Shown one piece after another: positions 12,907 through 26,579 of a stretch of 64,000 nucleotides of DNA. The notes beneath the pieces were generated by a model that saw only the letters and a list, made by a program, of their open reading frames with translations, was not told where the DNA came from and made no database searches. Each line of letters opens with the position of its first letter. The stretch's first letter is position 1. This stretch comes from Cloeon dipterum (taxonomy: Eukaryota > Arthropoda > Insecta > Ephemeroptera > Baetidae). Position numbers and translations under genes: made by a program. Where the stretch lies: positions 26,460,335-26,524,334 of the forward strand of contig NC_088788.1 in assembly GCF_949628265.1 (NCBI RefSeq). The letters run 5' to 3'.

Positions 12907-14269
12907 TTTGACGAGTGCGAATAGGAACTTGACTCAGCAACGAGTGTGTGACCTCAGGCTGTCACTCGCTCACAATTTGCGTCGAATCGTTCAGCATCGC
13001 ACGGCATTCCCTGACCAATCTGAAAGCTGAGAGGGTCGGTGAACTCACGACCTTGACTACGAACCAAAACACGGCCAATTTGCGTCCCGAACAACCCTGA
13101 AATCTCACCTAATCTCTTCTTGAACTTGATGCCTCATTGACCACTCGTGTGATCAGAAACCAAGCAAGCAAGAAGTAGGCAGGCAGAGCGGAAAGATGGC
13201 CGACCAATGCCGGGAAGAATTCTCCGTTGTGATTGGCTCACTGCTCTCTAGCAACTCTCGAGCTGGAGTTGCGGAGACACAATGCAGGCGATACGACAAG
13301 CGTGCCAGGCGCAGCAGGCAAGCTCAAGCTTGCTCAAGCTGACAAGAGAGAATTCACGGGAGAGGAGACTGACTGAGAGACAAGGGCACACGACACGACT
13401 GACGACTGCCGATTGGCATCGTAATCGTAATCTGCCTCAGCCACTAAAGTGAAGCCATCACTGTTTTCCTAATTCCTAGTAGTCCACCAATATCCCTTGA
13501 CACATTGAGCAGAATAAAAACGAAAAGTCGGAATTTTAGCAGTAAACTGCAATTTTATTGGGTTAAAACTAAAAGTAGTTTAAAAATTCATCATTCAAAA
13601 TATGTCAAAATCTTCGCAGATTAAAAATTAAGATTATGCTATGAAGATTTTGATGTTTCTCATTTTAGACACAGTTGTACCTACGTGATCACACAAATAA
13701 ATTAATGTATGTATGTATGTGTTGGTAACAGGGAGTGAAAATGTGATTAGTTTAATTTTTTTCAATAAGAAAGCCATTCCAGTTCAGATTTTACGCTCGT
13801 ATTTTTTTGCAAACTGGTTTAACTTATTGAGAATACAAATAGTTTATAATTAACCTAATTACTTATTAATAATGCTAATATTTCAAATTTCATCTAATTG
13901 AGAAGGGAATTTGGTTTAAATTATTTAATTGGGTTGATTTATGAAATGTCAATAGAAATTTAACCCTTAAATTGAGATTAATAATTACTAGAGGGAGAGG
14001 GACTCAACATAAAGGGGATTAAGCTGAAGAAAATACCATATGGTGGTTATCAGGCATAATAACTAATTGTAAGATTATACATAAGTTTTTTAAGACTGGA
14101 AATTCCAGTTCTGAACTTACAAGATTAATAAATACCCAAATGCAATGAAATTACAAAATTGGTTTCTTAAAAAATTATATTTTATTTCATTGTTTGAAAC
14201 AAAATTTTGCGGTGTCAAAAGTACTTTAATTATATCACTTATTTCAAAGGTCAATAAAGTTTCAACAAT
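12907..14269. other. ZAD-gene promoter region and intergenic DNA
   Basis: 12907-13440 is comparatively GC-rich and directly upstream of the ZAD start, so it probably holds the 5' leader and promoter. The rest is AT-rich with a short ATGT tetranucleotide run near 13706. I see no gene. Confidence 0.45.
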
Positions 14270-15115
14270 TTATTGAACTATCCCCGTTTCAAGCAAGGCA
14301 GCTTCAATTTTAAAATTTATTTCGTCTGGGAATAACATAGGTTGGTATCTCCACGCATTTTCACTAAACGCTAACTCATTAGAGTCCTGGCTTAATCCTA
14401 TCTCCTTGAGCACCATTTGCTTCACTTTCAGCTCCTCTTGATAAGACTTTAAAATATAGTCAACAGTTTCAACTGCAAACGTAGAAAATTAGCTTCTAAA
14501 TTACTGAATGTTAAAAATCTGTAATTACCAAATTTTGAAATGGGCCATGTTAAAAATAATGGGTTTTCAGGCGAATCATAATTATTTTGCTTGACCTCAG
14601 ATAATTGGGTTATCGCCTCCAATTCATTCCTCAACTTGGTCATCATTTCCACGACCAGGACCTAAACCAATCAATTTTTTGAGTGGTAAGAAATATTTGG
14701 GACTTTATCAAAGAGTTACCAATTCTTGGACATTTTCAGCCAGCAAGTCACACAGAACTTGCAATTCATCGTCTAGTTTGTAATTTCTCTTTGACCCTTC
14801 AAATAAATTTAGGGATTTCATTTTGCTGATCACATCCATTCCTTCCTTGTGGTGACTTATCCACATACCCAGTGATGCTTGAAACTTTTTAATTAAATCC
14901 TGCAAGATGCGCGGCAGACCTGTCAAATTCCCTTTCTGAGCGCCTTTGCTGACAGGACTATAGGCCACTGAAATGAACAAACTGGTCAATATCTATTTTT
15001 TTACGTAATAATGCGTAGCAAAATTTAAAAAAAAATGAGACACACCCGCAACTGGAGAGAACGCTGCTTTTGGGCGCGGAGAGGATTGGCTTTTAGAAGT
15101 TTTTGGTGTGCTCAT
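14270..15115 (-). CDS. CINP: Cyclin-dependent kinase 2-interacting protein
   Basis: CINP is a small nuclear protein reported to bind CDK2, the replication licensing kinase CDC7 and the ATR partner ATRIP. Exons are 15046-15115 (ATG at 15115), 14720-14967, 14529-14661 and 14270-14472; phases join and give 217 residues, close to the roughly 210 of vertebrate CINP. The N-terminus is Ser/Pro/Lys-rich. Residues 40-100 form a helical region (LIKKFQASLGMWISHHKEGMD). The diagnostic part is FLTWPISKFGNY, followed by a coiled helix (YQEELKVKQMVLKEIG) and the C-terminal ALLETG motif, matching the family's HTWP...ELLLK...LLETG pattern from memory. The stop codon overlaps an AATAAA signal (14269-14274), so the 3' UTR may be very short. 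It is divergent from UBIAD1, about 1 kb away. Confidence 0.85.
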
Positions 15116-16139
15116 TCTTTAAAATTTTTTGGTAAAACCATAGAATGAGAAATAAGCAAACACGACGACACGAGAGGAAAGGAAATTATTAGCGGCGAAA
15201 GCAATGTAAACAAACACTGGTCTACCACGCAGGATCACGTGCTCAACAGCCAGCTGGCAAGGCAAACGATGTTTTGGCCGGGTCAACTTGATGAAGGAGC
15301 TAACAATTTTTTTGGACAATATTTTTTAATTTCAAAATAGAAACACATTTTTCTGTAAAATCGTAATTGAACTTAGAAAATTTAATTTCTGATAGTGAAG
15401 AACACTTCGAGTTTTAATTTATTCAAAGTTGCAAAATAAATATTAAAGCTCCATTTCTTTCTCCCCACTTTGGTGTGTTTCAAACATACCGCCCCTTTGA
15501 GTCGTCATCAAAAAATTGACCTACGAAAATATTTCAAGCGCAATTTGGTGACAGCTAGTAAGGTCCCAGCTTGATTTCTAGCTGAAAATGCCGTTTTGTC
15601 GGCAAAAATAAGTGGTAGACACTAATCAGAGTGTCATGTCCGTTGCCTGATCAATTAAACTGCCGATATCCGCCCCGAATGGTTCGACTCGACCTCTGAC
15701 CCAATTGGCCAAACAGTCGTCCAAGTTGGGGGCCAACTCACTCTCAGTTCTAATTTATATTCTCGACCCAACACGAAAGGTATGATTTTAATTACGATTG
15801 TGTTTTTCAGCAGAAATCAGGCACTCCCGTCAATCAAAATCGTTAACCCTCTTAAAAATTTCCAAAGGTTGTCTCCTGGAAAAGGACTTAACCTCTTCAA
15901 GTATTGTAACAACTAAAATGCTGCAAATGTTTTCGTTTACATTTTCTGTTTAAATATTTTAAAGTTAAGCTATTATTTTTATTAAACAACTTATTCTATC
16001 AAAATTAAAATCCTGTCGCTATGATGGACGATAGATAAACCAAGTTAAAACGCTCAAATTCAAATTTATAAATGAAAATCTGAGTATCATTAATAATGAA
16101 ACAAATCAATCATAACCAGTATCATCAATTTTAAGGATC
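15116..16139. other. Divergent promoter region between CINP and UBIAD1
   Basis: This kilobase separates the two start codons. A moderately GC-rich segment at 15640-15780 ends in a plausible donor (AAAG|GTATGA) and could be a non-coding first exon of UBIAD1, spliced to an acceptor just before 16140. This is suggestive only. I see no other coding sequence. Confidence 0.35.
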
Positions 16140-18191
16140 ATGGCTGGCGACGGCGGCGACGCGACCAGCAACGACGTGCCCCAGTCGTCTGCCGAACGGC
16201 CCAACAAGCTGATGAAATTGTCCTCGTACCTGTTGGCGCTGCGACCGTGGTCTCTGAGCGCCTCGATGATGCCCACCCTTCTCGGGAGTGCAATCGCGCA
16301 CAAGAGCACCGGTGACTTCAACCCTGTGCTGCTGGTGGTGACGGCGTTCACGGTACTGTCTGTGCACGGCGCCGGCAACGTCGTCAACACCTATTTTGAC
16401 TACATTAAAGGCATCGACAGCAAGAAGCAGAGTGACGACCGTACTCTTGTCGACCAGCTTCTGTCCAAAGATGAGGTTGATAATGCAAAATTCAGTTTTG
16501 TACTTGTCTGAAAGGGAACTATGGCTTGGCTTTCCGTGGGGGTTTTAATTTATGAAGTTATTTCACACTTGCACTATTTTCATCGTTGAAAGTAATTAGA
16601 TTAAATTTTCTAACCTCTACACTTCATATTTTATTTTCATGTTGATCTGAAAAAAGTGGATATCATAGAGAAGGAAATGTATGGAAAATAACACGTTTAA
16701 ATGCGTTTCTTGAAATTAACATTTTTTCTGAGACACAAAATTGCCGAGAAAAGTGTTTTTCCCCTAAACAATATTTATTTATATGGAATATTTATCTTAT
16801 TCCTTGGCTGGACACTTGAAAAATAAATCAAATATCTCTGACTGACTGAGGGCTTATAAATCAACATAGTTACTGAGCTCTTTCACTTCTATTAATAGTA
16901 CATTATTGCGCTTCAGGAGAGCTACCTTCTTTGTCTTAACTTCATGGAAAATTACACGATTTTTGTGTTTGCGAGTGATCAGCTCTTCCCTTGATTTGAC
17001 ACAAGCCCCAATTTTTTCCAGAACCAATCTGATTCTGAAATATTTACCATATCACAACAATTAATCGTTGGGGCTCTTAAATTTAAATGTATCAAACAAC
17101 CCCAGATACATTAATTAATTATTTTTAAAATGGCAATAAATTAAACCATTAATCGTTATTTTTATTATTCTTGAAAAAACAAAAAAAAAACCATAGGATT
17201 AAAATATTGGTCCCCTTTATAAAAGCGTAAAATTAAATTATTTTTCGCGTCATTTTTGCCACTGGTCCTACATTTTTCATAAAAATTTCAAATTGCAATA
17301 TATTACGCCTGGCAGTCACCGACCCTGCTGCACTCCAGTAAGCCACGTTCCACGACCTGCTGAGAGGATGGATGGTTATGGAAATCGTGGTGGTGGCGTT
17401 GTTCGTTGACTGCTGCTAATCTTTTTATACAATCACTTTTTCGACACAAACTTCTAGTTTTCCCAGATCACAACAACCGAGAATCTAATGCCAAATAACA
17501 ACATTTTAGCATGAAAACCTATCAGCTAGGTAACGTTGTAAATTCTGGTCTGTGTTGGCAGGTGGTTACTCTTGGTGCAATGCTGTACATGCTTGGCTGC
17601 GTGGGCTTCATCTTCCTCGCGATGCTGTCGCCAGCAAAGATGGAGCATCTGGCGCTGATCTACTTTGGCGGGTTGTCCAGCTCGTTCCTCTACACAGGCG
17701 GCATCGGGCTCAAGTACATCGCGCTGGGCGACGTGCTCATCCTGGTCATCTTTGGGCCGCTGTCGGTGTTGTTCGCGTATATGGCGCAAACGGGGCGCGT
17801 CACCTGGGCCACCATGTACTACGCCATCCCGCTGGCGCTCAATACGGAGGCCATCCTGCACAGCAACAACGCCAGGGACCGGCAGAGCGATGCCAAGGCG
17901 GGCATTGTCACGCTGGCCATCCTGGTCGGGCACACGGCCTCGCACGTGCTATACGCGGCGCTGCTCTTCGGCCCCTACATCATCTTTGTGGTAAACGCGC
18001 TGCACTACTCGGTGTGGCTCCTCCTGCCAATGGTCACCCTGCCGTCGGCCTTCCAGCTGGAGAAGGAGTTCCGCAGCGACAGCATGCAGCGGGTGCCCCG
18101 CAAGACGGCCCGGCTCAACCTCTTCTTCGGACTGCTCTATGTCGTTGCCATTTACATGTCGGACGCCACGCGTCTGCCCTACATCCACTAG
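16140..18191 (+). CDS. UBIAD1: UbiA prenyltransferase domain-containing protein 1
   Basis: Membrane-embedded prenyltransferase of the ER/Golgi that attaches an isoprenoid tail to a naphthoquinone or related ring (menaquinone-4 and CoQ-type products in animals; the insect orthologue is heixuedian). Two exons, 16140-16475 and 17562-18191, join in phase 0 (SKDE|VVTLG) to give 321 residues. The first Asp-rich motif is NTYFDYIKGIDSKKQSDDRT (about residues 86-105). The second is HSNNARDRQSDAKAG (about residues 215-230). Multiple hydrophobic helices follow, and the C-terminal TARLNLFFGLLYV segment matches the family. The N-terminal 25 residues are polar and divergent. Exon 2 is strikingly GC-rich against the AT-rich intron. 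Start chosen as the first ATG, followed by MAGDGGDATS. Confidence 0.95.
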
Positions 18192-20024
18192 TGCTCAGCC
18201 TACTGTGAAGCTGCTCCGATACTGAGCCTCCGCTTGCGTACTCTCGATAATACGGGCTTAATCAAAATCATGTGACACCAGATTGGTGGCTCTTAACTCA
18301 TTTAGCCAAATATTCATACCAATCCAATTAAACCAATTATTCTTTATTAACAAATTATTTTCTTGCCGTACTTAATATTTTACGCATGAAGTTTGATATA
18401 ATAACAGCTTTCAAGTTATTTTGTCCAATTTGATTTAAATAAATTAAACACAAGCCAGGCATCAAATGTCTATTAATGCAATCGCAGGTGTGCATGTTAA
18501 TGGATCGTTGATAAAATTTGGTGTTCAAGAGAAGGTGATCTTACATTATTTGCATATTAGTACTCTCAAAACTGTATCGGTCGCTTTGCAGCAGAAATGT
18601 TAAACTTGTGCAAGAGGAATTTTTGTATCGGAGCTAGCTTATCATCACGCAAAACTAGAGTGACGCCACAAACGTGCATTTGTGTAACAATCGTGTCGCG
18701 TGCTGTCCAAATCGCGAGTGCGTGTGTGCGGTACTTATAACGAGAAGATGATATTCGCGCCACCGTGTGGCACCAAATGTGTGATTGCTACTGGAGGCTT
18801 TTGGTTCGCCGTGTGGTCGTTACGAGCGGAAGGCTTTCAAAGCCTGGACTGTGCAGATGATACAAAAGTTGTATTCGGCATGTTGTCAATTAATTGAAAT
18901 CTCACGTTGTTCTTGTTGATTGTGGAAAGTGCCAAGATAGAGGTTCTATTTTGTTTCCGTATCGATTGGTCGGAGATCAGTATGTTGATTATTTAACGTT
19001 TTGCTCAAGTTACACAAACATAAAACGCATCGACTCCATAAAATGTGTGAGGAACGTTTTCTATTAGTTGGCAGTTAAGTAAACTTATTAATTTGTCGTT
19101 ATATTTACATGTATTGTCATATCAAAGTAACAATTCAGTATGCCACACATAACGTGGTTGTGCTGATTTTCTAGATTTTTACTTGCTACGAACGACTTTC
19201 TTGTCGTGTTGCTGATTTTTGACCAGCGATTATTTGCTACCAAGGAGGGTTATAGCAGTAATTTTGCAGCTCTGAAACTACATGTGTGCTGACAATACTC
19301 GAAATCATACACTGTGCTTAAAATTCGAATAAAAACTATTCTTCTGTCCAAAAATAAAATAATAGTTTTACTCCGTTGCCATTCCATTAAGACTCCTCTT
19401 ATACACATCCAAGTTCAAACTGGTCAGTCATTAGTTGAGATGCAACCCATTCTGCCATAAGGCTTCCCACTGAAAATTGGGTATTAATGGAAAGTCATAA
19501 AAAGTGGTGATTCATTAAAAGTAAGTTTACTTATTGAGATATTAACCATCCGAACATAGGTATAATATTACAACGTTAACGATTCCAAGTTAGACAGATT
19601 TATTTTCGAAATGGACCAGGCTACTTTACACATTGACCTTGTCATTTTACAAATTATCACACTTTATCCATTCATCGACCAAGAATGCACACAAGGATTA
19701 ATTTAACTGAGATCTGCTTTTAACATGGATGAAGAAAAGGAACAGAGATGTGTATGCGGTTTTGTGATTCAGAATTTACTTGTATGCAGTAATTTTGACA
19801 AAAGCTGCTGGGAGAATGTTGGCGGTGATGTGGATTAGTACTTAACAAATGAAATTATAAATTTTATCAGCAAAATCAAGTTAAATTGTATTGTTAAAAA
19901 TAATTGTGCAAGTAGAAGCACTTGATTCCTATTGATAAGGACCATAAACAGTCTGATTGATGCAAAGCTTGGTAAAAAGATCAATTCCCCTCTGGTCCCG
20001 CTGAAGCTGAAACTTTGATTTCGC
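18192..20024. other. Convergent 3' region between UBIAD1 and UBE4B
   Basis: AT-rich. It should hold the 3' UTRs of both flanking genes; an AATAAA occurs at about 18438-18443 on the plus strand. A slightly GC-richer patch at 18560-18900 contains only short open frames without recognisable features. No gene is supported. Confidence 0.5.
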
Positions 20025-23000
20025 TCAAGTGCTTCCTGGCTGGTTGCTGTCTTTCTCTTTCACCCACTCTTCAATTCGCTGCTTCAGTTCCGTCGCTACA
20101 AAAACGTCTTGTTAGGAAAAATTTGATACAAATTGAAATCTGCTATCTCACCTGGCTGCAGCATGTCTTCCGAAAGTGGCTGTCTGTTGAAGGGGTCGGT
20201 CGAGGAATTGAGCAAATGGCGAATAATCACGGCGCGATCCATCACTTTGCCGCTCGGCAGAATGACAGGATCGTCCATCAGGGTGTCCATTAGCGGATCT
20301 GAAAAATTGGAATGTCGTGAAACAAATACAATCACTAATTTCTTGTTTCCTGCCTCTGAATTCCTCTGGTGCATCGCTGTAGTCGACCTCTTTCTTGATG
20401 TTCTGGATTGCAATTTCATGGGCTCGCTTTGCCAACTCTTTGAACTTTTCTATCTCAGGTTTTGATTTGATAATTGCCCTTTCCAGTCTGACGGTCGCGT
20501 CATCAAAAAGCTCCTTCTTGAAAGATCGCTAAGAAGGGAATGGAGTTCAAATAAAATAACAGGGACACTAAATGGAATTACTTCATCGCCAGCCAAAGCA
20601 GCTGCAAACTTTTCACAGTCGAGATGAAGATATATGTCCACGAGTTGGCTCAGGAGTCGCCTTGGCTCCCAGCCGTACTTGTCAGGATTCTTCACCTTCA
20701 GGTTTTTACCTGTGGCAAATGTCAATGAGAACAAAAGTTAGATGTTACGCTTGAATCGCAACATACACTTCGGTCCACACAGCTGCTGCAGATTGAAATT
20801 CAGCATCGCAGCAAGCCGGTCAACTAGCTCAGGCCGCATGAAGGGCTCCTTGATCTGCATGGTGAGGTAGTGGAACATGTCGACAGTCTCCCTGGCAAGT
20901 GTCAGATAAGACCGGCACTGTCGCTCGTCTTGCGTCAACTGCCTCTGCCGTGATTGTTGCTGCTCGGGTGTCTGCTGATCCCATGTGCTCCTATCGTCCA
21001 TTGCTTCTTGCACCTCATGAATCCTCTTCAAAAGAAAATAATAATATAGAAACTGACCCCTGACTTCTGAGTGTTGAGGAGCAACCCCCCCCCCCATAAA
21101 GATAACTTTTACGTTTCAGTGTTTAATATGCCTTTAAGCTGCCTACTGCCTACTCGGACTGGGTGAGACAGCAGCGTTTGCCCTTCCAAGGTGAGCAGTT
21201 TTTTTACGGTTTCAATATTTTGAACATGTTATCTTCCCTATGATTGGAGTGGGAGACACCTTGATATTGATCAACCCAATAACGTCACAAACCAGGAACC
21301 AGGACCAATAATTGCATGCGGTTAACATACTTTTGCCTACAAACCGAAGTCTCTCATTGGCATGCTAGCAATACGTTTCGTGAAATTCCTTAACAAATGC
21401 AGCAGTGCTTTCGTGTTCGAATTATTCGCACACCTCCATAAACCGAAAATGTCAAATGCCCACAGTTGACCCCGGCAAATTAATCAAATTTCTGGATTCT
21501 AAAAGCACGCAAATGTATACTGCGATTTACAATGCGAGTCATCAGCTCAGTTTAAACTTGGCGGGATAGCTTTTAATTTTTGGAAAAGTGCTATTTTACC
21601 AATTTGTGCATTAAAAATACACAATCTTTGAAAGCTAGGAAAAAATTAATCACACCATATGAGACATTCAAAACTTACCTTAAGGGACTCCAAGCTTTCA
21701 TCAAGGAGGAAGGTTGTATCATTCATCAGCATATTAATAAACTTGACAAACTGCTTCCCTGAACTGAACATTTACACAACATCACTATAGCATTAAGTGC
21801 CACTCAAATCAAATCCTACCCAGATTCTTTAACAATAGCTAAACGATGAGTGGGACTATCCCACATGTCCTTCAGGATCAGGCTGATATGGTATCTGATT
21901 GTAAATTTGTCGTAGAACTCGGAGTTAGCTCCAGTTGATTCCACGTCTGCACATGAAATTTTAATCAGATGTATTTTAGAACTTCATCAAACTTGATCAT
22001 TTACCTGTGTAGAATTTCATGAGGCATGATGGGAGGTAGACTTCGTACAGAGGGTGCTCCATTAAGTGGACGTGCAGAGGGTCACGGCTGGACTGGGATC
22101 CGGAGGAAATGACGAATAGCACCTCTATCAGTTTGGCTACTAGGTATGGACTACGAGCGAGATGCGGACAACAAATCATCAGAAGCAACCATGTGATGAG
22201 ACTGTTGTCCACGCCCTCCACTATTACGCCTGGGCAGTACCTTTGCAATTTTATCAGTGAAATTACAAATGGAATATTAAGAGGGAAGGCACACTTACTG
22301 CAGCCCAAAGAGGATGAAGTCAGCTATGTCCTCAACATACCATTCCGGGAAGGCATAGAAAATGTTCGGCGCGCTTGTAGGAAGAGTGAAGTTAGACTTG
22401 CACTTCCAGGAAGATCCAGGTGGCAAAATGATTGACATTAGGAATTCGGCAACCGTGATGTAGAACGCCATGGCTCTTCGCAAGAGCACATCGTCCATTA
22501 GACCAGCCTCTGAGCAGGCTTTTCTTTTGGTCAGTTTCTGCAAAAGGTTGCGAAAGTTCCATTTTTTTGTCATTTATAAACAGTAGAACAAAACCTTTAT
22601 TTGGTGTTTGTATCTCTTAAGAACTTCACGGTGCCTGCTTTCATATTGTGTGCCCTTCCACTGAGCCTCACTACCTTGAATCTCATCCGCCTATTTGGTT
22701 AAATTATAAGTGAAACAAGTAATAAAAGGAGAATTTAACACGTACCATTTTTGTCAGTTCACGAAGTGCTCGTAGTCTGTGCTTATGCTTGTTGAAAGCA
22801 GGCAAAAGCGATAAGTGGTGGCAGTGAAGAGTCAGAAACCAGCAGCTTGTGCTGAATTTTGGTTCCTGCCACGAGTGGTCCTTGGAATTTTCTAGAATTG
22901 ACGCCAAACTTTTTAATCTGAATCTGAGGAAGCCTTTAAAACTTACTCAATTCTTCTAACCAAGCGGTCGCCTCTTGCGAATCAAACTTCAGTCTTGTCT

Positions 23001-25700
23001 CATTTGTCACATCAACAAGGCTGTCTGGATGGAATACGTACATAGGGTCAACCTTGTCTATTTTGATTTTGACAGACAAGAGCTGCATCACAGCCAGCAG
23101 ATTGAGCATGAAACCATCGCCGGCAGTTAGTTTTTCCTCTCCGTGGATCTGAGCTCGCTTATCATTTAACTTGAGTACACGCGCCAAGAAATTCAGTGCC
23201 ACTTCTCTCGTAGGAGAATTGACCAGCACGGTGTGCACAATTTTGTGGACCTGAGCCTAATTCAAATTACCGATTAGACTAACATAAGACTGGACCAGAA
23301 ATCATTCAAACCCTCAAATGCTCCACTTCCTGCTGGAGCGACTTGATGAGACTTTTATCTGCTGCGCGACTGCTGGAGAAATACTTGTCAGCCGTTTTTG
23401 GGTCGTCCTCTTCAAAAACAGACACAGACATGAAAGGTCCCAGGAAGGAAGTGCGCGAGATTTCTCTACCAACGCCAGGAGTGATGCACACTGGCAAAAA
23501 CTGCACCTGTAGACCAGAATAATAATAATCTCTTTATTTGCGTTTTTGGCATGTAAATAAATCAAAATAATTATTCACTGATTCAAATAAATCCAATAGA
23601 CTTGATGTTGGTAAAATACTGTTTGATCAATTCGTGCAAACCTGTTTAGTTAAAAGCCCGCATATTGGTCTGGCCCCTTCAACATTTCTCATTTCCACCA
23701 GCTCCAATAAAGCTGATACTGGCTGCAAGTAAGTTTTTCCATCTAGAGATGAATTTTGCATCATTCTATGTAGACCCTGGAGAATGGGACTGAAAGTCTG
23801 TAAATTTAGTTTACTTGTTAAATGATATGTTAAACATTGCAAAGATTTCAAATACCTCATCCAGCATCTCTGGGTCAACAGCTTGTAAATGAAAAACAAT
23901 TTCATGCAGGAAGCCCCTTGGCAGACTTTGTGAAATGAGGGGCTCCAAAAGTAAGGAAGAACATGTTGACGATGGCTTTTCTTCGGTTTCAAACTGGCCG
24001 GTGAGAACGAGAGCGGCGTACTGCACAATTTGGGCTCGCATCTCCACAAGGACTCCGCACATGGGAGGGGAACTGAACTTCTGTTGGCATTAAAATACAA
24101 AGTGAGCATAACACAAAAATACTGTCCTGTTTTTAATCTACAAATCTTTCAAATAATTTATAGTATTATGTGCGGTCTTTGAAAAATCTTGACATTCAAG
24201 ATCAGTTTAATTAATAGGCAGTTATTAACTCTTCAAAATCACTAACAAGGAGATATAAACCCAATATTAATTCACTGTAGTAAAATCAATAGCATGTTAT
24301 GAAAAATATTACTGTAATTAAAAAATATCACGATAGGTATGATTTAGTTTGAAAATAAAAGCATTTAAACTTTAAATCCTTCTTGCAAAGTATTCAAAGT
24401 TTTTCATGTTACCTTGGGCTGTGTTCGTTCTTCATAAGCTACCCTGGTGTAGGACTCAAGAAGATAGCGCAGCATGCGAGAAGAGTTAGAAGACTCCTTT
24501 TTGACACCAGCATCCTCATCTGGAGTAGACGTGGAGGGACTTGGGATGGTCAAATCTTCATCAGATTTGAACACAGGGCTGTCATCAGAGTTTGGAGCAT
24601 CAAGAAGTCCATTAACCAAGAACTGGTTGATCAGATCTGGACTGCTCAAGTTGCTAGGGGATTGCTCGCACTCCGACCGAAACACCTTTCTACACACAGA
24701 CTGGATGAAGGTTTCATCGTCCATAGCTTGTTTCCCTGAAGAAGAGCTTGTGGTCTGCAAATTTGGATGAAAATATAGTTAAGAAAAATTGATGCCTGTC
24801 GCTGTTTACTCTTTTTCGTGAGATTTTGACCTCCGAGTCCTCAACTTCCATGTTTTCAAATCCAGAATCGACCTCTAATTGCAGTCCCTGACTCTTCCCA
24901 GAATCAATGCTTGCACCCCTGGAAGGAAGAGTTAAATCATCCACGTCCATCTTTTCGACATCTGGCTTGGCGACGGGATTTGGAGCAGAGAATTCGGGAA
25001 TTTCGAGGTTCAGTGCATCAGGCGATGGCGTTCTATTTGCCACCTGGTTGGGAGCAGCTGGGTCCGAACCAGAACCGAGGTATGCTAGTCTACGGCGACG
25101 AATCTAAAAAAACAACAAAATAATTTATTACCTCGTTCATTGTTTGGATTTATAGTTTTGGCAACAGAATTAGTTTAGTTTGGGGCTAGCATTTTTATCG
25201 ACAGCGTAGTTCAATTTGATTTAGGGTGGAGCAATTAGCGTAGTAACCTAAATACGGCGCAATTTGTGTCTGAATTAGAAGTATCTAGCACTTGTTTCAT
25301 AACGAGTTCAATGAAACGCACATCACACACATGGCTCCTATCTCGAATGGCTCAAAGCATCTTTCGATGAGTTAAAAAGCCTGCGCATGTAACACTCAGT
25401 CAAATATCCATCAAATGTTGCCAGGAAATCAAAGGATCTGAATATATTATAGCCAACATATTAGCAGAGTTTGAATATTTCGAAGTTTTCTATATAATTG
25501 AACAGTTTCTACTATATTGCGACTAACTTGTAAAATATACATGAGTGAGCATGACTGCATAAGAATTTCCCATTTACAAACATGGCTTGGTCAATGACAT
25601 ACCACGCAGGCGATGGGAAATTTCCTCGCTTCTCGGAAAAGTTTAAAATTACAAGCAATTAAATTGGAGCAATTACCTCGTCTGGGCTAAGTTCGTCCAT
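20025..25700 (-). CDS. UBE4B: Ubiquitin conjugation factor E4 B (Ufd2 family, U-box)
   Basis: E4/E3 ubiquitin ligase that elongates ubiquitin chains and works with the p97/VCP segregase. I place 18 exons from ATG 25700 (25677-25700, then 24810-25103, 24413-24754, 24080-23856 and so on) to the stop at 20025; lengths sum to 1,084 residues. The N-terminus [18 protein letters not shown] and the [12 protein letters not shown] motif match animal E4B. The central Ufd2 core has [60 protein letters not shown]-like [24 protein letters not shown] and [17 protein letters not shown]. The C-terminal U-box spans about residues 990-1060: [20 protein letters not shown], then [19 protein letters not shown]. 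The low-complexity N-terminal region is shorter than in vertebrates. The intron before the U-box appears to use a GC donor. Confidence 0.95.
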
Positions 25701-26579
25701 GTTTATCAAAGTTTGATTAGCTGGCGTGTGGTTAACTTTTGTTAATTCAGACTCTCATACTACAAGCAGCAGCACACAAATAACAATGGCCAGCTGGGAT
25801 AAATCCTGGTGTGTGACGTCCGAGGCTCAGAGAGATAAGTGCCAACATGAAGCCATATCATTGGAGAAATCAGAGCACCTGATTTTTTACTGAAAATTGG
25901 GTAAATTAAATTTTTTTATAAAAATAACCTTAGAGGAATTATTCTAAGTAAAATAGGTATTCAGTACTATTATAATAATAAATATTTCCGAAGAAACTAA
26001 ATTTGATCAGGATTAGTTGGTAGTGTTTGTTGTGATGTGAAGAGAAGAGGAGGTTACTCGGGGAGAGAAGAGAAAAAAAGGAAAAAAATAAAAATAATAT
26101 TTCTCTAGAAGGTTGCAGGCCCAATAGACGATTGAACACATATTTTGGCATACTTCAGAGTCTTTTTCATTGAAGTCCGTGAGGTTCGTGCCTGTGTTCT
26201 AAACTAATGAAATCGATGTTTTGTGGTTACAATTTTTTGCTTCAGAGAACAGAGCAGTTCAAACAGCATTGCAAAACATTATCAATCTGCGTTGATTCCT
26301 ACATACTCGGCAACATTGTCAAAATGTTATTGAACCCTTCCCCTCTAAAACAAGAAAGAAGTGAACCATCGTTGACCTAGGTCTGTATACATACGCGAGA
26401 AATATACTCCCTTTCTCAAATCACATTAAAAATGCATTTTTGTTTTTATTTCTTGCGTGATGACTTTTAAAAATGTGTTTTATTGAGGATCACACTTATT
26501 TTCAGCGGTTTCTTCACAGTGATGACTTCTTTGATGCTAAGAGAGCTTTGAAGGACGCACATAACCCGAAGCCTCTAAA
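25701..26579. other. Divergent promoter region between UBE4B and SLC30A9
   Basis: AT-rich 880-bp spacer between opposite start codons, with a purine-rich block at 26036-26095. It presumably contains both promoters and leaders. I see no coding sequence. Confidence 0.4.

Noticed and set aside
15680-15720. GGTTCGACTCG resembling a tRNA B box
   Set aside because: No matching A box, anticodon arm or acceptor stem could be folded around it.
17552-18208. 218-residue plus-strand frame rich in Ala, Gly, His and Arg
   Set aside because: It is a +1 shadow of UBIAD1 exon 2, whose prenyltransferase motifs are intact.
18560-18900. Possible small gene between UBIAD1 and UBE4B
   Set aside because: Open frames on both strands are short, with no homology, splice or promoter support.
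21679-21820. Apparent one-base frameshift at a UBE4B splice junction
   Set aside because: Using the acceptor five bases earlier (exon start 21763) restores frame and reads ESGSGKQFV, so no anomaly is needed.
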